Source of the DNA: Lachnospiraceae bacterium
GTDB lineage: Bacteria > Bacillota > Clostridia > Lachnospirales > Lachnospiraceae
Direction of reading: 5' to 3'
NCBI GenBank assembly: GCA_009774535.1
Contig: VSNY01000123.1
Coordinates: 1 to 11,782 of the forward strand
DNA: 11,782 nucleotides
This document shows, piece after piece, positions 5,804 through 11,782 of this stretch. Below the pieces are notes generated by a model. It had not been told where the DNA came from. It was given only the letters and a program-made list of their open reading frames with translations, and made no database searches. Position 1 is the first letter of the stretch; every line of letters starts with the position of its first letter. A program made the position numbers and the translations under genes.

Positions 5804-7500
5804 AAAGGTATTGTTTTTTTGCAGGAATACTTTGCCTGGCTGTATTTGCCAAGTTTCAAATAACCGGACAGAGTCTGGCGCAGACGGTTGAATATGCAGG
5901 AGCGGATCTGCGTAAAGAAGACTGGAATCCGGTGATCGTGGAGGATGTGAACCAGTCGCATCTTACCGTGCATATTGACGGCCGTACGTATACGAATCTG
6001 GACCATGGCATTTATATGGATCAGGGACGCAATATTCTCATTCCGGCGGATCTTGTCCGGGATGCGTTTGACTGCAGCGTGCATATGTATGAAGGACAGC
6101 GGCTGACCGTTGAAACGAAAGATACCCTGCTGGAATTTGTATGTGATGCGGATGGTTACAGCAGCAATGGGAAAGCACGAAAATCAGAGCAGGCGCTGAT
6201 CCGAAATGAGGACAGGCTGTATCTGCCGTTTGATCTTCTGGCGCAGGAGCTGGGTTATTCGTATGAATGGGACAGTGGAAATTATGCGCTGACGGCGCAG
6301 TCTGCGAAGGATCGGACGGGGCTTGCGTACCGCTATGATCTGCGGGAACGGGGGCGCGCGCCGAAGGTCAAAGACCAGGGGCCGTATGGAACCTGCTGGG
6401 CGTTTGCGTCGCTGACAGCATTGGAAGCGGCAATGCTGCCGGAAGACGAGGTACAGTTTTCCGTAGATCATATGAACCAGAACAACAGTTTTACAAGCCC
6501 TTCCAAAGACGGAGGTCAGTACACAATGGCAATGGCTTATCTGGCCGCCTGGCAGGGGCCGGTCTATGAAGCGGATGACCCGTATGGCGACGGGGTAAGC
6601 GATGCTGCATTAGAGGCGGTCAGGCATGTACAGGATATGCTGATTATTGATGCCAAAGATCTGGACGGGATCAAAAAGGCAGTGTTTCAGTATGGAGGCG
6701 TTGAGAGCTGCATTTATACAACGATGCAGAGCGGGGGCGGGGAATCTTCCTATTATAATAGTGAAAAATATGCATATTGTTATATAGGAGAAGAAAAACC
6801 GAACCATGATGTAGTTATTATTGGCTGGGACGACCATTTCCCGGCGGAATCGTTTCAGACCGAAGTCGCGGGCGACGGTGCGTTTATCTGTCAAAACAGC
6901 TGGGGGACGGACTTTGGGGAAGACGGCGTGTTTTATGTATCGTATTATGATACGAACATTGGGATGCATAATCTGGTGTTTACCGGGATTGAGGAAAGTA
7001 CAAACTATGACAATATTTACCAGTCAGATTTGTGCGGATGGGTCGGCCAGCTGGGATACAATAAAGAAAGCATGTATGGGGCAAATGTGTTTACGGCGCA
7101 GGCTGATGAAGACCTTGCGGCGGCTGGGTTCTATACGACAGGAAAAGATACGGACTATGAAGTGTTCGTGGTGCCGGAATTTACGGATACGCAGTCGCTG
7201 GATCAGCGGATGTCCGTAGCTTCGGGACGGTTTGCAAATGCAGGATATCATACGGTACGGTTTCCGCAGGCCGTCCGGATTAACGCGGGACAAAAATTCG
7301 CAGTTGTCGTCTGGCTGTCTACGCCTAATGCGGTCCGCCCAATGGCGATCGAATATGCGGCGGACGCACTGACGCAGGAAGCAGACCTTACAGACGGCGA
7401 GGGATATATCAGCGCGCAGGGCAGAAAATGGGCGGATGCAGAGGAAACGTCTAAGTGCAATCTTTGCGTCAAAGCCTATACCCGCTATGCGCAGCAGTAG
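5791..7500 (+). CDS. Secreted papain-like (C1) cysteine protease with Cu-amine-oxidase-N-like stalk
   Basis: 569 residues. A signal peptide (basic start, hydrophobic 8-21, likely cleavage after SLA30) predicts export. Residues about 48-170 form two repeats typical of the copper amine oxidase N-terminal-like domain (GRTYTNLDHGIYMDQGRNIL and DRLYLPFDLLAQELGY), a probable wall- or ligand-binding stalk. The C1 peptidase core follows: oxyanion Gln196 and nucleophile Cys202 in KDQGPYGTCWAFAS, His339 in NHDVVIIGWDD, and Asn369 in CQNSWGTDFGEDG. All four catalytic positions are intact. The C-terminal 170 residues look like the beta-rich lectin-like domain often found behind clostridial C1 peptidases. 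No inhibitory I29 prodomain is seen. AAAGAGGA precedes the ATG inside the methyltransferase gene. The substrate is unknown. Confidence 0.88.
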   Translation: MRELKRYCFFAGILCLAVFAKFQITGQSLAQTVEYAGADLRKEDWNPVIVEDVNQSHLTVHIDGRTYTNLDHGIYMDQGRNILIPADLVRDAFDCSVHMYEGQRLTVETKDTLLEFVCDADGYSSNGKARKSEQALIRNEDRLYLPFDLLAQELGYSYEWDSGNYALTAQSAKDRTGLAYRYDLRERGRAPKVKDQGPYGTCWAFASLTALEAAMLPEDEVQFSVDHMNQNNSFTSPSKDGGQYTMAMAYLAAWQGPVYEADDPYGDGVSDAALEAVRHVQDMLIIDAKDLDGIKKAVFQYGGVESCIYTTMQSGGGESSYYNSEKYAYCYIGEEKPNHDVVIIGWDDHFPAESFQTEVAGDGAFICQNSWGTDFGEDGVFYVSYYDTNIGMHNLVFTGIEESTNYDNIYQSDLCGWVGQLGYNKESMYGANVFTAQADEDLAAAGFYTTGKDTDYEVFVVPEFTDTQSLDQRMSVASGRFANAGYHTVRFPQAVRINAGQKFAVVVWLSTPNAVRPMAIEYAADALTQEADLTDGEGYISAQGRKWADAEETSKCNLCVKAYTRYAQQ

Positions 7501-7591
7501 CGGGCAGTTCCTTATATAAAAGCGATTATGGATCTGCGGTATAGTGCTGTACCAGGGAATGGCTGCAGGATACGAAGGAGGATAGGACGTA

Positions 7592-8812
7592 ATGGAAAAG
7601 AGACTGGCACGGTTTACCGCAATTTTTACATGCGCATTTTCTCTTTTTGTATGTGCAGCGGTCTGGTTTTTGCCAGTGCTGGAAGAACGGCTGGCGGCGT
7701 TTCGCGCGGGTATTCGTCAGGAGCAGCTGGCGAGGGAAGAGCGGTATGAAATCTTAAAGAAAATGTCCGGTCTGGAAATCATGGACTATAATACGAAGCA
7801 GGTACAGGCGCAGGCTATGAAAGCGAAGGTGGAAGAAGAAGCTTTGCAGGACCAGGAGGAAGCCGCAGATCCGAAGGAAAATTCTGACAGCGGCAAGAAA
7901 AAGGAGAAAAAGCCAAAGGAAGAAATTATTGAGATTACCCATCAGGTGCAGCTCGAGCTTCCCAAGGGTGCAGATGCTTCCAATGTAGAAGTGCTGCAGA
8001 ATCCGATTATGCGCCGGATCGATATCCGGATACCAGGAGCGGATGAAAACTATATCTATGATTATATGGTGCTTGGTGAAAGCGACGATATGGAAAGCCT
8101 GAACTATTCCAGTACGGGCGGCAGCGGTGTAGTAGCTCTGACGATGGATCAGGTGATGGATGCTTCCTACAGTTTTGATAACGATTATTTATATTTGGAC
8201 TTCTTTTTACCAGGAGATATCCACGACCGGATTATCGTTATAGACGCAGGGCATGGCGGCGGAGCGCCTGGGGCCGTATCCGGGAATCAGTATGAGAAAA
8301 ATATAACGCTTGGCATTGTGCAGCAGGTAAAAGCGATGTTTGACCGGGCAGACGACCAGAAAATCGGCGTGTACTATACAAGGCTGGATGATTCCAATCC
8401 TTCGCTTTCTGACCGTGTGAATCTGGCAAACCAGCTGGACGCAGATCTATTTTTAAGTGTACATATCAATTCTCTGAAAGGCCATACCGGTGTGGAAGGG
8501 GTTGAGGTTATGTATAATGAACTTGCGCCGGATACGGCATTTGATACTAAGGATTTTGCGCAGATCTGTCTGGATGAAACGGTAGACGCGACAGGTGCAA
8601 AAAAAAGAAGACTGATAGATGGAAATAAAATCTATATTATACGAAATTCCGACGCGCCGGCCGCACTCATAGAGGTCGGATTTATGAATAATCCCAAGGA
8701 GCTGGCAAGTCTGACAGACCCGGCGTATCAAAAGAAGGCGGCGCAGGGCATTTATAATGCCTTGATCAAATCTTTGGATCAGCTGGATCAAATAGAAACA
8801 GACGCCGGATAA
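7592..8812 (+). CDS. N-acetylmuramoyl-L-alanine amidase (Amidase_3), membrane-anchored
   Basis: Predicted to cut the bond between N-acetylmuramic acid and L-alanine in peptidoglycan. 406 residues: an N-terminal hydrophobic helix (about 8-28) serves as an uncleaved anchor or signal. A strongly charged, probably coiled-coil/disordered linker follows (about 30-110, rich in E, Q and K). A beta-rich AMIN-like region spans about 115-208. The zinc amidase domain runs from 212 to the end, with H221 in IDAGHGG, E235 in YEKNITL, H291 in SVHINS, and catalytic E361 in ALIEVGFMNNPKE. All key residues are present. AAGGAGG lies about ten bases before the ATG. It follows the exported protease by 91 bases, so both act outside the membrane and are probably co-expressed. 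A sporulation or germination role (CwlD-like) is possible but not shown. Confidence 0.9.
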   Translation: MEKRLARFTAIFTCAFSLFVCAAVWFLPVLEERLAAFRAGIRQEQLAREERYEILKKMSGLEIMDYNTKQVQAQAMKAKVEEEALQDQEEAADPKENSDSGKKKEKKPKEEIIEITHQVQLELPKGADASNVEVLQNPIMRRIDIRIPGADENYIYDYMVLGESDDMESLNYSSTGGSGVVALTMDQVMDASYSFDNDYLYLDFFLPGDIHDRIIVIDAGHGGGAPGAVSGNQYEKNITLGIVQQVKAMFDRADDQKIGVYYTRLDDSNPSLSDRVNLANQLDADLFLSVHINSLKGHTGVEGVEVMYNELAPDTAFDTKDFAQICLDETVDATGAKKRRLIDGNKIYIIRNSDAPAALIEVGFMNNPKELASLTDPAYQKKAAQGIYNALIKSLDQLDQIETDAG

Positions 8813-8856
8813 AGGTTTGTTCTTGACGGCGTCGTCAGAAAGTGAAAGGAAAAAAG

Positions 8857-9468
8857 ATGGCTGAAAAAATTATTTTTGCAACAGGGAATCCCGATAAAAT
8901 GAAAGAGATCCGGGAAATCCTGGCGGACAGCGGGCTGGAAATCCTGTCCGCGAAAGAGGCCGGCATTACGGCCGATGCAGAAGAAAATGGGAAAACATTC
9001 GAGGAAAACGCATGCATCAAGGCGTCAGCGATTGCGAAGCTTGCGCCGGACGCGGTGATCCTGGCGGACGATTCCGGTCTGGAGATCGATTACCTGAACC
9101 GGGAACCGGGCGTATACTCGGCGCGTTATTTAGGAGAGGATACTTCTTATCAGATAAAAAACCAGGCGCTGCTTTACCGTCTGGCCGGAGTGGAAAAGGA
9201 ACGCAGAACCGCAAGGTTCGTCTGTGCGATTGCGGCGGCTGTTCCGGGAAAAGGGGTTTTTACGACCAGAGGTACGATCGAGGGCTATATCGGATGGGAG
9301 ACAGCCGGTGCGAATGGCTTTGGTTACGATCCGATCTTTTATGTGGATGCGTACGGCTGTTCTACGGCAGAACTGACCAGGGAGCAGAAAAACGCATGCA
9401 GCCACAGAGGAAACGCGCTGCGGGCGATGAGAGAGGAATTGGTGAAACGGGGTGTCTTGGAACGATAA
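8857..9468 (+). CDS. rdgB: Non-canonical purine NTP pyrophosphatase (RdgB/HAM1 family)
   Basis: Hydrolyses dITP, ITP and XTP to monophosphates and so keeps deaminated purines out of DNA and RNA. About 203 residues, the usual size. Family signatures are complete: IIFATGNPDKMKEI at the start, ILADDSGLEIDYLNREPGVYSARY in the middle with the catalytic Asp, and GFGYDPIF followed by SHRGNAL near the end. AAAGGA six bases ahead fixes the ATG at 8857; an upstream GTG at 8842 is unlikely. The following phosphoesterase gene matches the ysnA-ysnB order of Bacillus subtilis, which supports the call. A small GACGGCGTC palindrome lies in the 44-base gap before it. Confidence 0.94.
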   Translation: MAEKIIFATGNPDKMKEIREILADSGLEILSAKEAGITADAEENGKTFEENACIKASAIAKLAPDAVILADDSGLEIDYLNREPGVYSARYLGEDTSYQIKNQALLYRLAGVEKERRTARFVCAIAAAVPGKGVFTTRGTIEGYIGWETAGANGFGYDPIFYVDAYGCSTAELTREQKNACSHRGNALRAMREELVKRGVLER

Positions 9469-9522
9469 ATGGCTGGAGATCTGCAGAACATGCAAAAAGC
9501 GAATCCAGTCCCTGACGGATGC

Positions 9523-9528
9523 AGGAGG
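9523..9528 (+). promoter_or_regulatory. Second, upstream ribosome binding site for the phosphoesterase
   Basis: A perfect AGGAGG lies seven bases before an in-frame ATG at 9536, which is 17 codons upstream of the family-typical start at 9587. The 9587 start has its own weaker AGGGGAG at 9571-9577. The gene therefore has two well-placed initiation sites. Confidence 0.55.
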
Positions 9529-9586
9529 TCGCCAGATGGATAGAAAGCCGCTCGTATTACAAACGAAGACAGGGGAGACAGATGTT

Positions 9587-10066
9587 ATGAAAGTGCTGAT
9601 CATCAGTGATACACATGGAAACCACAAAAATCTGGACCGGGTGCTGGAACTGGAGCGTCCCTATGAACAGGTCATTCATCTGGGAGACATCGAAGGCGAT
9701 GAAGATTATCTGATCGCCGCTGCCGGATGTCCGGTAGCAGCTGTACGCGGAAACAATGACTATTTTTCACAGCTGCCGCAGGAACAGGTGATTGAGGTGG
9801 CCGGAAAGCGGGCTTTGATTACACATGGACATTATTATTATGTCGCTGCGGGTACAGAACACTTGCTAATGGAAGCGAAAGGCAGAGATGTGGATCTGGC
9901 GATGTTCGGGCATACGCACCGCCCGCTGATTCGGCAGGAACAGGGGCTGACGATTTTAAATCCCGGCAGCCTGTCTTATCCGCGTCAGGAAGGCCGCAAA
10001 CCTTCTTATATTGTGATGGAAACAGGCCGTCAGGGCGGGATTGAAATTTTTTTAAAATATTTATAA
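9587..10066 (+). CDS. YfcE/YsnB-type metallophosphoesterase
   Basis: About 159 residues of the calcineurin-like phosphoesterase superfamily, predicted two-metal phosphodiesterase. The metal ligands are in order: D8-x-H10 in ISDTHGN, GD at 33-34 in HLGDIEG, GNND at 55-58, H80-G-H82, and GH109-T-H111, followed by the NPGS signature. The start at 9587 gives the classical MKVLIISDTHGN opening; the ATG at 9536 with a stronger ribosome site would add 17 residues (MDRKPLVLQTKTGETDV). It follows rdgB by about 70-120 bases, the same order as ysnA-ysnB in Bacillus. Members often act on small phosphodiesters, but the physiological substrate is unknown. The gene ends just before the tRNA promoter. Confidence 0.88.
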   Translation: MKVLIISDTHGNHKNLDRVLELERPYEQVIHLGDIEGDEDYLIAAAGCPVAAVRGNNDYFSQLPQEQVIEVAGKRALITHGHYYYVAAGTEHLLMEAKGRDVDLAMFGHTHRPLIRQEQGLTILNPGSLSYPRQEGRKPSYIVMETGRQGGIEIFLKYL

Positions 10067-10073
10067 AAAAGTA

Positions 10074-10102
10074 TTGACATATTGGAAAGACTAAGGTATA
10101 CT
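10074..10102 (+). promoter_or_regulatory. Sigma-A promoter of the tRNA operon
   Basis: TTGACA at 10074-10079 and TATACT at 10097-10102 are exactly 17 bases apart, a near-consensus strong promoter. Transcription would start near 10109, giving a leader of about 29 bases before tRNA-Pro. It begins eight bases after the phosphoesterase stop codon. Confidence 0.85.
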
Positions 10103-10137
10103 TTATCTTGCGTTCGGGAAAACAGAAAAGTTAACAG

Positions 10138-10212
10138 CGGGGTGTGGCTCAGCTTGGCTAGAGCGCCTGGTTTGGGACCAGGAAGCCGCAGGTTCGAATC
10201 CTGTCACCCCGA
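10138..10212 (+). tRNA. tRNA-Pro(TGG)
   Basis: Acceptor arms CGGGGTG and CACCCCG pair fully. The anticodon stem CCTGG/CCAGG encloses loop TTTGGGA with anticodon TGG. The T-arm has TTCGAAT. The discriminator is A; CCA is not encoded. First gene of the six-tRNA operon. Confidence 0.96.
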
Positions 10213-10228
10213 TTGTTATCAAAATTAT

Positions 10229-10299
10229 GCGGGTGTAGTTCAATGGTAGAACACCAGCCTTCCAAGCTGGATACGTGGGTTCGATTCCCATCACCCGCT
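10229..10299 (+). tRNA. tRNA-Gly(TCC)
   Basis: Acceptor GCGGGTG/CACCCGC. Anticodon stem CCAGC/GCTGG with loop CTTCCAA, anticodon TCC. T-loop TTCGATT. No encoded CCA. It is 16 bases after tRNA-Pro. Confidence 0.96.
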
Positions 10300-10300
10300 T

Positions 10301-10317
10301 TGTCATGTCAAATGACA
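10301..10317 (+). other. Spacer hairpin between tRNA-Gly and tRNA-Arg
   Basis: TGTCAT and ATGACA form a 6-bp stem with a 5-base loop, starting two bases after tRNA-Gly. It may guide processing of the precursor; function unproven. Confidence 0.4.
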
Positions 10318-10331
10318 GCTTCTTGTTGTTA

Positions 10332-10405
<74 letters not shown>

Positions 10406-10409
10406 TTAT

Positions 10410-10484
10410 GGTGGGTATAGCGCAGTTGGTTAGCGCGCCAGATTGTGGCTCTGGAGGCCCAGGGTTCAAATCCCTGTATCCACC
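10410..10484 (+). tRNA. tRNA-His(GTG)
   Basis: Acceptor GTGGGTA/TATCCAC. Anticodon stem CCAGA/TCTGG with loop TTGTGGC, anticodon GTG. The extra G at position -1 (10410) facing discriminator C73 (10484) is the identity element of bacterial tRNA-His. No encoded CCA. Only four bases separate it from tRNA-Arg. Confidence 0.96.
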
Positions 10485-10487
10485 TTT

Positions 10488-10530
10488 GCGTTGCAGATCG
10501 CAGCCAATACAAGACGGGGCATGCAAACGC
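10488..10530 (+). other. Inverted repeat in the long tRNA-His/tRNA-Gln spacer
   Basis: GCGTTGCA at 10488-10495 pairs with TGCAAACGC at 10522-10530 apart from one bulged A. It lies in the 61-base spacer, the longest in the cluster. No degenerate tRNA is recognisable there. Confidence 0.35.
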
Positions 10531-10545
10531 GGAAGGACAAGTTAA

Positions 10546-10617
10546 TGGGCTATCGCCAAGCGGTAAGGCACAGGACTTTGACTCCTGCATTCACCAGTTC
10601 GAATCTGGTTAGCCCAG
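10546..10617 (+). tRNA. tRNA-Gln(TTG)
   Basis: Acceptor TGGGCTA/TAGCCCA. Anticodon stem CAGGA/TCCTG with loop CTTTGAC, anticodon TTG. T-loop TTCGAAT. The U1-A72 pair is typical of tRNA-Gln. No encoded CCA. Confidence 0.96.
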
Positions 10618-10622
10618 TTTTG

Positions 10623-10638
10623 GGACAAGATAGTGTCC
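10623..10638 (+). other. Spacer hairpin between tRNA-Gln and tRNA-Lys
   Basis: GGACA and TGTCC form a 5-bp stem with a 6-base loop, ending exactly at the base before tRNA-Lys. Similar in position and size to the Gly-Arg spacer hairpin. Confidence 0.35.
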
Positions 10639-10711
10639 GGGATACTAGCTCAGTTGGTAGAGCACTTGACTTTTAATCAAGTTGTCGGGGGTTCGATTCC
10701 CCCGTATCTCA
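10639..10711 (+). tRNA. tRNA-Lys(TTT)
   Basis: Acceptor GGGATAC/GTATCTC with one G-U pair. Anticodon stem CTTGA/TCAAG with loop CTTTTAA, anticodon TTT. T-loop TTCGATT. No encoded CCA. Last gene of the operon. Confidence 0.96.
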
Positions 10712-10739
10712 TTTTAGAAAATGGACGTATTTATAAAAG

Positions 10740-10786
10740 ATATAGCCGTAATCCTTGATTTTTCAAGTATTACGGCTATATTTTTG
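10740..10786 (+). terminator. Rho-independent terminator of the tRNA operon
   Basis: A perfect 13-bp stem (10740-10752 with 10769-10781, core AGCCGTAAT) continues after one C-U mismatch into CTTGA/TCAAG with a TTTT loop, and ends in a T-run at 10781-10785. It also separates the convergent Rpn locus, for which it would be a weaker terminator because the far side has only a short T-tract. Confidence 0.92.
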
Positions 10787-10846
10787 CGTTATTTGTTAAT
10801 ATTTTCCTTGTAAAAGTTCTTGTGAATTTTCTTTTTTAGCGCTATT

Positions 10847-11194
10847 TCATAAATGTTCTTTCCGCAGGGATTTTATTTTATCAGGGGAAAGATGCGTTAC
10901 ACGAATAATGGTTGCATCATCCATGCCGAGGGAGATCATGTTCAAAGCAATCGAAATAACCTCAAGTTCCCTGCCTTCCTGTCTTCCTTTTTCCCTGCCG
11001 CGCTGTTCTCCGATTTCAATTCCGCGCTGCTCCCCAATTTCAATTCCGCGCTGTTCGGCTTCAAATAGGAATTGATGATGGTCTCTGATTGCTTTTTCCC
11101 GTGCTTCATATTCAAGCCTCATTTGTTTGTCCTGGCTGATCAGCTGCAGACGGTCATAGGCGCTTTGGATGTAAGGATCTTTTTTAGCGATCAT
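10847..11194 (-). CDS. C-terminal part of an Rpn-family protein, separate ORF with own ribosome site
   Basis: Encodes 115 residues starting MIAKKDPYIQSAYDRLQLIS. This corresponds to the C-terminal portion of Rpn-family (PDDEXK_2) nuclease/transposase-like proteins: a helical EYEAREKAIRDH segment, a tandem eight-residue repeat (EQRGIEIG, about residues 47-70), and a final helical domain (ISLGMDDATIIRVTHLSPDKIKSL). It is in the same frame as the nuclease ORF upstream, separated by an amber codon and 13 sense codons. A near-perfect AAAGGAGG lies eight bases before its ATG, so it can be translated on its own. In E. coli-type Rpn systems a short protein made from an internal start inside the gene counteracts the nuclease; this product may play that role. 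It may equally be the remnant of a broken gene. Confidence 0.7.
   Translation of the reverse strand: MIAKKDPYIQSAYDRLQLISQDKQMRLEYEAREKAIRDHHQFLFEAEQRGIEIGEQRGIEIGEQRGREKGRQEGRELEVISIALNMISLGMDDATIIRVTHLSPDKIKSLRKEHL
11011..11058 (-). repeat. Two tandem 24-bp repeats in the Rpn C-terminal coding region
   Basis: Units 11011-11034 and 11035-11058 differ at only a few bases and encode the repeated EQRGIEIG. A third, degenerate copy lies at about 10987-11010 (encoding EQRGREKG). In-frame 24-bp units can expand or contract without breaking the ORF. Confidence 0.75.
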
Positions 11195-11202
11195 GTCAAA
11201 TT

Positions 11203-11208
11203 CCTCCT
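11203..11208 (-). promoter_or_regulatory. Internal Shine-Dalgarno for the Rpn C-terminal ORF
   Basis: AGGAGG, within AAAAGGAGGAA, lies eight bases before the ATG at 11194 on the - strand. It is inside what would be continuous coding sequence (codons K-K-E-E) if the upstream amber codon were a sense codon. Confidence 0.75.
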
Positions 11209-11233
11209 TTTTTTCGGCATTGATAAATTTAGC

Positions 11234-11236
11234 CTA
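11234..11236 (-). other. In-frame amber stop dividing the Rpn gene
   Basis: TAG follows GAATTA (Glu-Leu) and precedes codons for AKFINAEKKEEFD, in one uninterrupted frame with both flanking ORFs. Family members usually have a Trp (TGG) in this L-W-x-K/R-F-(I/L)-N context, so one G-to-A change explains it. A base-calling error cannot be excluded. Confidence 0.8.
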
Positions 11237-11752
11237 TAATTCCAGGCTGCCGGAGTCGTCCCGCAGATCTTCCGCAAGCTTTGGAAGTTCGATGACATGG
11301 AATTCCATTTTATCAGTGTAGACAAAATGGCGGGTGTCTTCCAGGATGTGGAAGCGGGAATAAAAGTCTGGCTGGTTTTCAAAAAGAACAAAATCCAAGA
11401 TACTGATGCTGACGCATTTTTTTAAAACGTCATATTTCTGGCCTTTTTCGATTTGTTCGGTATACATCTTGGAGATATAGAACAATGCGCGGTCTGCCCA
11501 GATCTTTAATTCCGCCAGCTGGATTTCGGTGTCGATCTGTGTATCGTCGTTCATTAGAATTCGGACGTCAAGAATGCCAAGTTTGTCGTCCTCATGCGTC
11601 TTACGCAAATTGGAATTCAATATGCGGGTTTCTTTAATATCATCCGGATCAAGCTTTAGAACAGCGGCCAGAAAACCAGTGCGCGCTTTTTCGCTTTCCA
11701 TGATTTCTTTAAAGGCAAAATCAATTTTAGGTTTCATTAAAAAATCAGACAT
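11234..11752 (-). CDS. Rpn-family PD-(D/E)XK nuclease domain (N-terminal part, ends at amber codon)
   Basis: 172 residues covering the nuclease domain of the Rpn/PDDEXK_2 family. These proteins are described as recombination-promoting DNases and, more recently, as phage-defence toxins. The opening MKPKIDFAFKEIM is the family hallmark. The catalytic core is visible as D62 in GILDVRI and E76-x-Q78 in DTEIQL. The sequence IKIW-like ADRALFYISKMYTEQI helix and the FHVIELPKL segment follow in normal order. AAGGAGG precedes the ATG by four to five bases. A full-length member has roughly 280-300 residues; this one stops at residue 172 through an in-frame TAG, and the rest is present just downstream in the same frame. 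Either a recent pseudogene or a two-protein arrangement. Its promoter lies at or beyond the right edge of the window. Confidence 0.8.
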   Translation of the reverse strand: MSDFLMKPKIDFAFKEIMESEKARTGFLAAVLKLDPDDIKETRILNSNLRKTHEDDKLGILDVRILMNDDTQIDTEIQLAELKIWADRALFYISKMYTEQIEKGQKYDVLKKCVSISILDFVLFENQPDFYSRFHILEDTRHFVYTDKMEFHVIELPKLAEDLRDDSGSLEL

Positions 11753-11782
11753 GGTTCCTCCTTATAATATTGTATTAGTAAA

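Noticed and set aside
7501..7591. Separate promoter or regulatory RNA before the amidase
   Set aside because: TATAGT at 7540-7545 has no matching -35, and no convincing hairpin is present; only the ribosome site is supported.
8824..8837. TGACG/CGTCA hairpin between the amidase and rdgB
   Set aside because: Too short and without a T-run, so not a terminator; may be chance.
9469..9543. 24-codon ORF starting right after the rdgB stop and overlapping the ATG at 9536
   Set aside because: Considered as a leader peptide, but it has no ribosome site and no regulatory codon bias; probably chance.
11234..11236. Amber codon as a pyrrolysine site or programmed read-through
   Set aside because: No downstream insertion element is evident, the family does not use pyrrolysine, and Trp-to-stop by one base change is simpler.

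Overview
The window looks like a chromosomal stretch from a spore-forming Clostridia bacterium, probably Lachnospiraceae. This is inferred from gene content and style: strong AGGAGG-type ribosome binding sites, six tRNA genes that all lack an encoded CCA, a forespore-type promoter, Firmicutes-like gene pairs, and an Rpn-family nuclease gene of the kind common in gut Clostridia. Almost all genes are on the + strand. Only the Rpn locus at the right end is on the - strand, convergent with the tRNA operon.

Layout. (1) 1-3212: the 3' end of a Wzy/O-antigen-ligase-like membrane protein, a thymidylate kinase with a translationally coupled small unknown protein, a NudC-type NAD(H) pyrophosphatase and an 80-residue unknown protein. 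(2) 3213-4207: a gene-poor stretch with a 71-bp imperfect inverted repeat, a 131-residue unknown protein, and a 64-residue Asn/Ala/Ser protein. The last sits behind a sequence that fits the sigma-F/sigma-G promoter consensus very well and is followed by a strong intrinsic terminator. (3) 4227-10066: a single-domain rhodanese, then from a good sigma-A promoter an RNA methyltransferase (THUMP-UPF0020), a secreted papain-like protease on a copper-amine-oxidase-N-like stalk, a membrane-anchored cell-wall amidase (Amidase_3), an RdgB-type house-cleaning NTP pyrophosphatase and a YfcE/YsnB-type phosphoesterase. (4) 10074-10786: a tRNA operon with consensus promoter, Pro-Gly-Arg-His-Gln-Lys tRNAs and a terminator. 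(5) 10847-11752 (- strand): an Rpn-family PD-(D/E)XK nuclease gene divided by one in-frame amber codon into a nuclease-domain ORF and a C-terminal ORF that has its own near-perfect Shine-Dalgarno.

Most of the window is housekeeping: nucleotide metabolism and sanitation (tmk, nudC, rdgB), RNA modification, cell-wall remodelling and tRNA supply. The two places most worth follow-up are the split Rpn gene and the putative forespore-expressed Asn-rich protein. The Rpn arrangement recalls Rpn nucleases that are controlled by a small protein initiated inside the same gene. All functional calls come from reading motifs; no database search was possible.
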